In this document: positions 5,586 through 9,497 of the stretch, piece by piece
Layout of the letters: each line of letters starts with the position of its first letter
Position numbering within the stretch: the first letter of the stretch is position 1
Origin: Candidatus Omnitrophota bacterium
Lineage (GTDB): Bacteria; Omnitrophota; Gorgyraeia; Gygaellales; Profunditerraquicolaceae
DNA: 9,497 nt
Assembly (NCBI GenBank): GCA_028715095.1
Contig: JAQUSM010000030.1
Location: 1 to 9,497, forward strand
Direction of reading: 5' to 3'
Notes under the pieces: model-generated
Told to the model about the DNA's origin: nothing
What the model saw: the letters and a program-made list of their open reading frames with translations, nothing else
Databases searched by the model: none
Position numbers and translations under genes: made by a program

Positions 5586-7159
5586 ACTCTTTAGGTATAT
5601 ATTTTGGTACTGATTCCATCGGCCTGGCAGAGCTGAACAACAAAAAGCTGGTCAATAGCGCGGTTATCTCTGAGGGAGGCTTGTTTTCCGGCAATTTTGA
5701 AGAGAAAGTGCCCACGGACGTAAAGATAACCGCTTTGGTCAAGGATGCCTTGCGTACCAATCACATAGATGTCAACCATGGGGCCATCTGCATATCCGGC
5801 CAGGACCTTATTATCCGTACTTTTGAGATTCCCAAGCTGCCCTCTAATGAGATGCAAGGCGCGATTAATTTTGAGGCTAAGAAATATATCCCTTTCAAAC
5901 TGGAGGATTTAGCCTTTAGTTTCCAGGTAGAGTCTGACAACAAGACCAAGCTGAATACCGTATTGTTTGTCGGAATAAAGAAGGAAATACTGGAAAAGTA
6001 TATATCCATATCCAGGCAGCTGAATATCAAGATTAATGTCATTGAATATTCAGCTTTCAGTCTTTTGCGTTTCCTGAAATTATGCGGAGCAAAGGAAAAC
6101 GGGGTTATTGCCAGTCTTTGTTTTGATTTGGATAACAGCGATGAAATAAATTTCATGGTTTCTGAAAACGGCTTTCCTTTTTTCAGCCGCGATATAGTGC
6201 TTAGCTCCGGGGTCAATGATTTGGATGCTGCCGCTGATAACGACAGGATGAAGAAGTATGATAAGTTAAAGAGCGAAATACGCGTTTCCCAGGACTATTA
6301 CCGCCGTAAATTTCCGGATAAGGGGATTAAAATCATTAATGTGCTTTCCGGAAAGGATATGCACGAGGACCTGAAGAGCTTTTTCGCCAGTTCCGGTATT
6401 TCAGCGAAATTTATTGATACCAGCAAAGTTTTGGGCAAAGGGGTTAAGTATTCTTCAGTCCTTGCCAAAAGCCTCGGGGTTGTCCTTTGCAAGGACCTGC
6501 CTTTAAAAGTAAAAATCAACCTTTTTGGCAGCCGGGTAAGGTCTGAGAGTGTTAAAAGCAAAGAAGATATCCTTGCCTTTATGGAAGGGGTAAAGGTAGA
6601 TTTCAAGGTGATTGCCTTGAGTGTTTTAATATGCGTGCTTACCTTTGGTTACGGCATATACAGGACTTTGCCGGTGCGTGAAGAATTAAATGCCATAAGA
6701 GATAAGAGGCCAAAGCTTGCTTCTGTTTCCGAAGGGGAAGACTCCATTGTTTTAGAGGCCCGGGACAAGAATCTCAAAAAGAAGCTGGCTAACCTGGATA
6801 GTTTGATAAAAGACCAGCTTTATGCCACTTACTTCCTGGATATCATGCCCAAGGTCCTGCCTGAAGGGGTTTGGCTTACCAAGTTTGTTTCTACGCGTAA
6901 GGAAGACGGCCGGCCGGAGGTTATCCTTGAAGGTGAGGCTTATCTTGGCGACAGTGATAAGGAGTTTGAGGCCGTAAGCACATTATTAGGCAACCTTAAG
7001 GCAAATAAGTTTTTTACCAGCAACTTTAAAGAGATAACCATCACTTCCGTAGACCGTAAGGCATTTTTGGATAAGAGCGTGGCGGTTTTTAATATCGCTT
7101 GCAGAAATTTTCCGGAGAAAAAGAAAAATGATAACGATGGACTTCTTCAGCAAGAATAA
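5582..7159 (+). CDS. PilM-PilN fusion (GspL-like) alignment-complex protein
   Basis: A 525-residue protein joining two usually separate T4P subunits. Residues 1 to about 305 are PilM-like, an actin-fold cytoplasmic domain: LGIYFGTDSIGLAEL at the N-terminus, FEIPKLPSNEMQGAINFEAK then KYIPFKLEDLAFSF, and NGFPFFSRDIVLSSG. A PilN-like part follows: KINLFG (311-316) resembles the INLxP motif by which PilN binds PilM, a membrane helix spans about 344-362 (IALSVLICVLTFGYG), then a coiled coil, then a periplasmic ferredoxin-like domain with LPEGVWLTKF and a LLGNLKANKFF helix. Topology is consistent: PilM's C-terminus and PilN's N-terminus are both cytoplasmic. T2SS GspL has the same domain order, so GspL-like is a fair alternative name. 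The actin-fold nucleotide motifs look degraded (Tyr7 at the usual acidic site, DLD for DxG, SGK for GGG) and the segment after SSG is short. AGGAG (5570-5574) precedes the start; the 3' end overlaps pilO by 32 bp. Confidence 0.82.
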   Translation: MNSLGIYFGTDSIGLAELNNKKLVNSAVISEGGLFSGNFEEKVPTDVKITALVKDALRTNHIDVNHGAICISGQDLIIRTFEIPKLPSNEMQGAINFEAKKYIPFKLEDLAFSFQVESDNKTKLNTVLFVGIKKEILEKYISISRQLNIKINVIEYSAFSLLRFLKLCGAKENGVIASLCFDLDNSDEINFMVSENGFPFFSRDIVLSSGVNDLDAAADNDRMKKYDKLKSEIRVSQDYYRRKFPDKGIKIINVLSGKDMHEDLKSFFASSGISAKFIDTSKVLGKGVKYSSVLAKSLGVVLCKDLPLKVKINLFGSRVRSESVKSKEDILAFMEGVKVDFKVIALSVLICVLTFGYGIYRTLPVREELNAIRDKRPKLASVSEGEDSIVLEARDKNLKKKLANLDSLIKDQLYATYFLDIMPKVLPEGVWLTKFVSTRKEDGRPEVILEGEAYLGDSDKEFEAVSTLLGNLKANKFFTSNFKEITITSVDRKAFLDKSVAVFNIACRNFPEKKKNDNDGLLQQE

Positions 7160-7655
7160 AGACAAGATTGTAAATGCTGGAGCAATATTACTGGCGATAA
7201 TCGTGGCTCTTTTCCTGTTCAACATGCAAAACCAGCAGCTTGCTACTTTAGAGGAAAATAAGAATGAAGAGATAAAAAAGAGCCAGGTAATAGATAGCTT
7301 AATCCGGCAAGAGAAGAGGATCGACACGTATAGGCGTACTTTTAACAGAAGGGACCTGGGTTCGGTTATTGACGCGATGACTGATATTTCAAAAGGCACC
7401 AAAGTCAAAATAGTTTCGGTTAAGCCGGGCACGGAACAGAAATATCCGGAGTATATAAAAGATTCGTTTTTTATTGTGGTCAGGGTTGAAAGCTACCATG
7501 CCCTGGGGCAGTTTATCAGCAAGGTTGAGAATTACAAGGATTTGTTTATTGTGGAAGACGTGAACATCTCTACGCCTACAAGTACCCAGTTGAACAAGAA
7601 TGAAGAGGCGGGCCTGGATATCAGTTTGAAGATAAGCACAATCACTTGTATATAA
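7128..7655 (+). CDS. pilO: PilO-like (GspM-like) inner-membrane alignment protein
   Basis: A 175-residue bitopic protein. A short cytoplasmic N-terminus (MITMDFFSKNKDK) leads into one membrane helix (about 16-31, NAGAILLAIIVALFLF), a coiled-coil stretch (about 34-60, QQLATLEENKNEEIKKSQ) and a periplasmic alpha/beta domain containing TDISKGTKVKIVSVKPG and FFIVVRVESYHALGQFISKVE. This is the PilO layout and size, and the order fusion-PilO-PilP-secretin supports it. PilO pairs with PilN through coiled coil and ferredoxin-like domain to link the pilus assembly platform to PilP and the secretin. The ATG at 7128 is chosen because GGAG lies at 7114-7117; a second ATG at 7137 is possible. It overlaps the fusion gene by 32 bp. 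Primary sequence is weakly conserved in this family, so the call rests on architecture plus gene order. Confidence 0.8.
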   Translation: MITMDFFSKNKDKIVNAGAILLAIIVALFLFNMQNQQLATLEENKNEEIKKSQVIDSLIRQEKRIDTYRRTFNRRDLGSVIDAMTDISKGTKVKIVSVKPGTEQKYPEYIKDSFFIVVRVESYHALGQFISKVENYKDLFIVEDVNISTPTSTQLNKNEEAGLDISLKISTITCI

Positions 7656-7656
7656 T

Positions 7657-8127
7657 ATGAGAAGAGCGGATATATTTTTATGGCTTATTTTAGTATTACT
7701 GGCGGGTTTTGCGCGTATGGTTTTTGCGGATAGCAATGTCGATGGGGTAATTTCGCGCCCTGTGATCGAGTATACCTCCGGGGACCTGCGCGATCCATTC
7801 GGCGACCTTTTGCAATCAGCCATAGAAAAAGAGAAAAGGGAGAAAGAGGCGGAGGCCTCCCGGGAACCTGTGGAGAATGAAAATCCGGATAAACAAACCA
7901 TAGATTTGGGGCAATTTAAAGTTCAGGGAGTAATTCTGGGGAGTAAAACTTCTCAAGTAATCATTAATAATAAAATATTAGGAGTAGGGGATGCTATAAA
8001 CGGGGCTGAAATAGTAAAGATAGAGAAAAAAGGGATTACTTTAAGTATTGGAGGAAGGACGGCCAATCTGGCTGCCCCGGGGAACGAATCGTCTTTACGT
8101 AAGATAAAAGGGAATAAGGAGGAATAA
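7657..8127 (+). CDS. pilP: PilP-like (GspC-like) periplasmic linker protein
   Basis: A 156-residue exported protein. The N-terminal hydrophobic segment (about 6-19) ends in a probable signal peptidase I site MVFA/DS after Ala24. The mature protein begins with YTSGDLRDPF (39-48), the DxRDPF motif of PilP, then a charged flexible stretch (about 55-80). The C-terminal beta domain is LGQFKVQGVILG, SQVIINNKILGVGDAINGAEI and VKIEKKGITLSIGGR (about 82-140), the homology-region fold shared by PilP and GspC that docks on the secretin N-domains. PilP is normally a lipoprotein; here the lipobox-like LLAG is followed by Phe18 instead of Cys. The gene begins one base after the pilO stop and has no visible Shine-Dalgarno sequence, suggesting reinitiation by ribosomes finishing pilO. 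Its stop shares a base with the secretin start (TAATG). Confidence 0.8.
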   Translation: MRRADIFLWLILVLLAGFARMVFADSNVDGVISRPVIEYTSGDLRDPFGDLLQSAIEKEKREKEAEASREPVENENPDKQTIDLGQFKVQGVILGSKTSQVIINNKILGVGDAINGAEIVKIEKKGITLSIGGRTANLAAPGNESSLRKIKGNKEE

Positions 8128-9497
8128 TGAAAAAAACTTTTTTGACTTTAGCTTTTATTTTTTCAATGGTCTGTGTATTTTTTATCCCGCATTTAAATGC
8201 GCAGACGCAGCAGCCTCCCGCGGAATCCGAACCGATCATCTCTATGGATTTTCAGGATGCCGGTATAAAAGACATACTTAAGATTTTTTCCATGCAGTCA
8301 GGGATGAATTTTATCGCTTCCGAGGGCGTGGCTGACAGGAAAGTGACCCTTTACCTGGATAAGGTGCCTTTGAGCCAGGCAATGGATAAAATCTTCAGCG
8401 CGAATAACCTTTCTTATGAACTGGACAGTAAAGCTAATATTTTTGTGGTTAAGGACCTGGGAAAGATTGAGATTGAAACAATCACCAAGGTGTTTTATTT
8501 AAAACATGCCAGCGTATCATCTTCTTCCCTGAAGGATGAGGAATCAAAGAATATAGTCACCAGCTCTTCTTCCGGTTCTTCATCCGGATCTTCTTCGAGT
8601 TCTTCAAGTTCTTCGGGAGATTCTTCAACCGGTAAATGGAAGGTAGAAGACGAATCCGGTATCACTTATGCCGTAAAGAAGCTCCTTTCTTCGAACGGTT
8701 CATTAATCGAGGATTACCGCACCAACAGCTTGATTGTCACGGATACCTCTGCCCGGATGAAGGTTATCACTCAGGTAGTTACCGCTCTTGATATTGAAAT
8801 TCCCCAGATTATGCTTGAAGTGGAAATGCTTGATGTAAGCAAAAATGCGATAGATAAACTGGGGGTAAAATATGGCCAGACGCCCCTGACGGCATATATA
8901 TTTGGCGCTGCCGCAAGCATGGGGTTCCCCTATGCCGGTTGGACCAAGCTTTTTAACACCGGAGACGGGTCCTTAAATATCAACCCCGGTTCGATCGACG
9001 ATGATGGCACTGTTGTCGGCAATCCTTACCAGATCCAATTTGACTTCCTGAAATCGCAATCCGACACTAAAATATTAGCCAGGCCGAGGATTATGACTCT
9101 AAATAATGAGCCCGCGGAGATTAAGATTACTACTAATGAGGCTATCGGCCAAATCACTGATACTCAAGGCCAGGGCACGGCTTCAACAACTACCACCAGC
9201 GCCGAAAGAGTTGAAACCGGCGTCTCCCTCAGGGTAACTCCGCAGATTAATTCCGACACCGGGGAGATCACTATGTTCATTTACCCAAAGGTAAAGGATG
9301 CCTCTACCAGTACTTTTAACACTACGTTTAAAGACCCTGAGGAACGTTCCACAAAATCAATAGTAAGGATAAAAGACGGCGAGACAGTGGTTATCGGCGG
9401 CCTGATACGTAATGATACCTCCGAAACTATAACCAAGCTGCCTGTTTTAGGGGATATCCCTATAATCGGCGGCCTGTTCAGGCACAAGAATAAAGAT
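8127..9497 (+). CDS. pilQ: Secretin, PilQ/GspD family (3' end outside window)
   Basis: Outer-membrane channel subunit; 457 residues are visible and the frame is still open at the window edge. A signal peptide is likely cut after Ala25 (PHLNA/QTQ). Next is an STN/N0 domain (about 38-109; ISMDFQDAGIKDILKIFSMQ ... ANIFVVKD), then an N1-type secretin domain beginning TKVFYLKHA and resuming at YRTNSLIVTD, then the secretin core: IPQIMLEVEMLDVSKNAI (from about 226), LARPRIMTLNNEPAEI (from 317), TGVSLRVTPQI, GETVVIGGLI and LPVLGDIPIIGGLF (from 438), all hallmark secretin blocks. A serine/glycine-rich linker (about 146-169) interrupts the N1 region. No AMIN domain is present, unlike many PilQ proteins. 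A perfect AAGGAGG (8116-8122) precedes the start at 4 bases and the ATG shares a base with the pilP stop. The pilQ name rests on neighbours; by sequence alone GspD-like is equally fair. Confidence 0.92.
   Translation, partial: MKKTFLTLAFIFSMVCVFFIPHLNAQTQQPPAESEPIISMDFQDAGIKDILKIFSMQSGMNFIASEGVADRKVTLYLDKVPLSQAMDKIFSANNLSYELDSKANIFVVKDLGKIEIETITKVFYLKHASVSSSSLKDEESKNIVTSSSSGSSSGSSSSSSSSSGDSSTGKWKVEDESGITYAVKKLLSSNGSLIEDYRTNSLIVTDTSARMKVITQVVTALDIEIPQIMLEVEMLDVSKNAIDKLGVKYGQTPLTAYIFGAAASMGFPYAGWTKLFNTGDGSLNINPGSIDDDGTVVGNPYQIQFDFLKSQSDTKILARPRIMTLNNEPAEIKITTNEAIGQITDTQGQGTASTTTTSAERVETGVSLRVTPQINSDTGEITMFIYPKVKDASTSTFNTTFKDPEERSTKSIVRIKDGETVVIGGLIRNDTSETITKLPVLGDIPIIGGLFRHKNKD

Noticed and set aside
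5761..6216. Antisense open frame of 151 codons on the - strand inside the fusion gene, and similar ones inside uvrA, pilO and pilP.
   Set aside because: They lie opposite strongly supported coding sequence, show no recognisable protein pattern and are expected by-products of codon bias.
8562..8633. DNA microsatellite (TTC repeat) or phase-variable tract in the secretin gene.
   Set aside because: Serine codons are mixed (TCT, TCC, TCA, TCG, AGT, AGC) and no long uniform repeat exists, so slippage-driven phase variation is unlikely.

Overview
The window is bacterial chromosome, read entirely on the + strand, and ordinary in its first half (DNA repair, tetratricopeptide scaffold). Its second half is the first part of a type IV pilus (T4P) / type II secretion-like (T2SS-like) envelope machine. 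An outer-membrane secretin and several Sec-type signal peptides indicate a diderm (Gram-negative-type) bacterium. The lysine-rich, moderately AT-rich coding style and the gene set fit an uncultured lineage such as Omnitrophota. That placement is a weak guess; nothing here fixes the phylum.

Layout. (1) Bases 3-2006 are the last ~70% of uvrA, the damage-recognition ATPase of nucleotide excision repair; its start lies upstream of the window. (2) Bases 2003-4474 overlap uvrA by 4 bp and encode an exported protein made almost wholly of about 20 TPR repeats. (3) After a sigma70-like promoter and a small inverted repeat, bases 4551-4757 encode a 68-residue winged-helix protein, overlapped by a short PilX-like pseudopilin gene (4750-5157). 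(4) Bases 5158-5393 are an AT-rich intergenic region. It holds two copies of a 22-bp element 74 bp apart, each built from a TAAGTAAG unit repeated at 10 bp, followed by a strong extended -10 promoter. (5) From 5394 to the right edge runs a tight operon: excisionase/MerR-like HTH protein, a PilM-PilN fusion, PilO, PilP and a secretin (PilQ/GspD) cut by the window end.

How the genes work together. The fusion (actin-like cytoplasmic domain, one membrane helix, periplasmic PilN domain), PilO and PilP would form the alignment complex that couples inner-membrane pilus or pseudopilus assembly to the secretin. The short pseudopilin upstream is a plausible minor (tip/priming) subunit. The HTH gene is translationally coupled to the fusion gene and sits under the phased repeats and promoter, so it is the obvious candidate local regulator. 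No motor ATPase (PilB/GspE), platform protein (PilC/GspF), major pilin or prepilin peptidase is visible; these probably lie elsewhere or beyond the right edge.

Most unusual points: PilM and PilN are one GspL-like polypeptide; the nucleotide-binding motifs of the PilM part are degraded; helically phased repeats precede the operon; PilP has a lipobox-like sequence in which Cys is replaced by Phe; and the secretin has a serine-rich linker and no AMIN domain. I see no wholly new system. The best lead is the atypical pilus/secretion alignment complex with its own small regulator.
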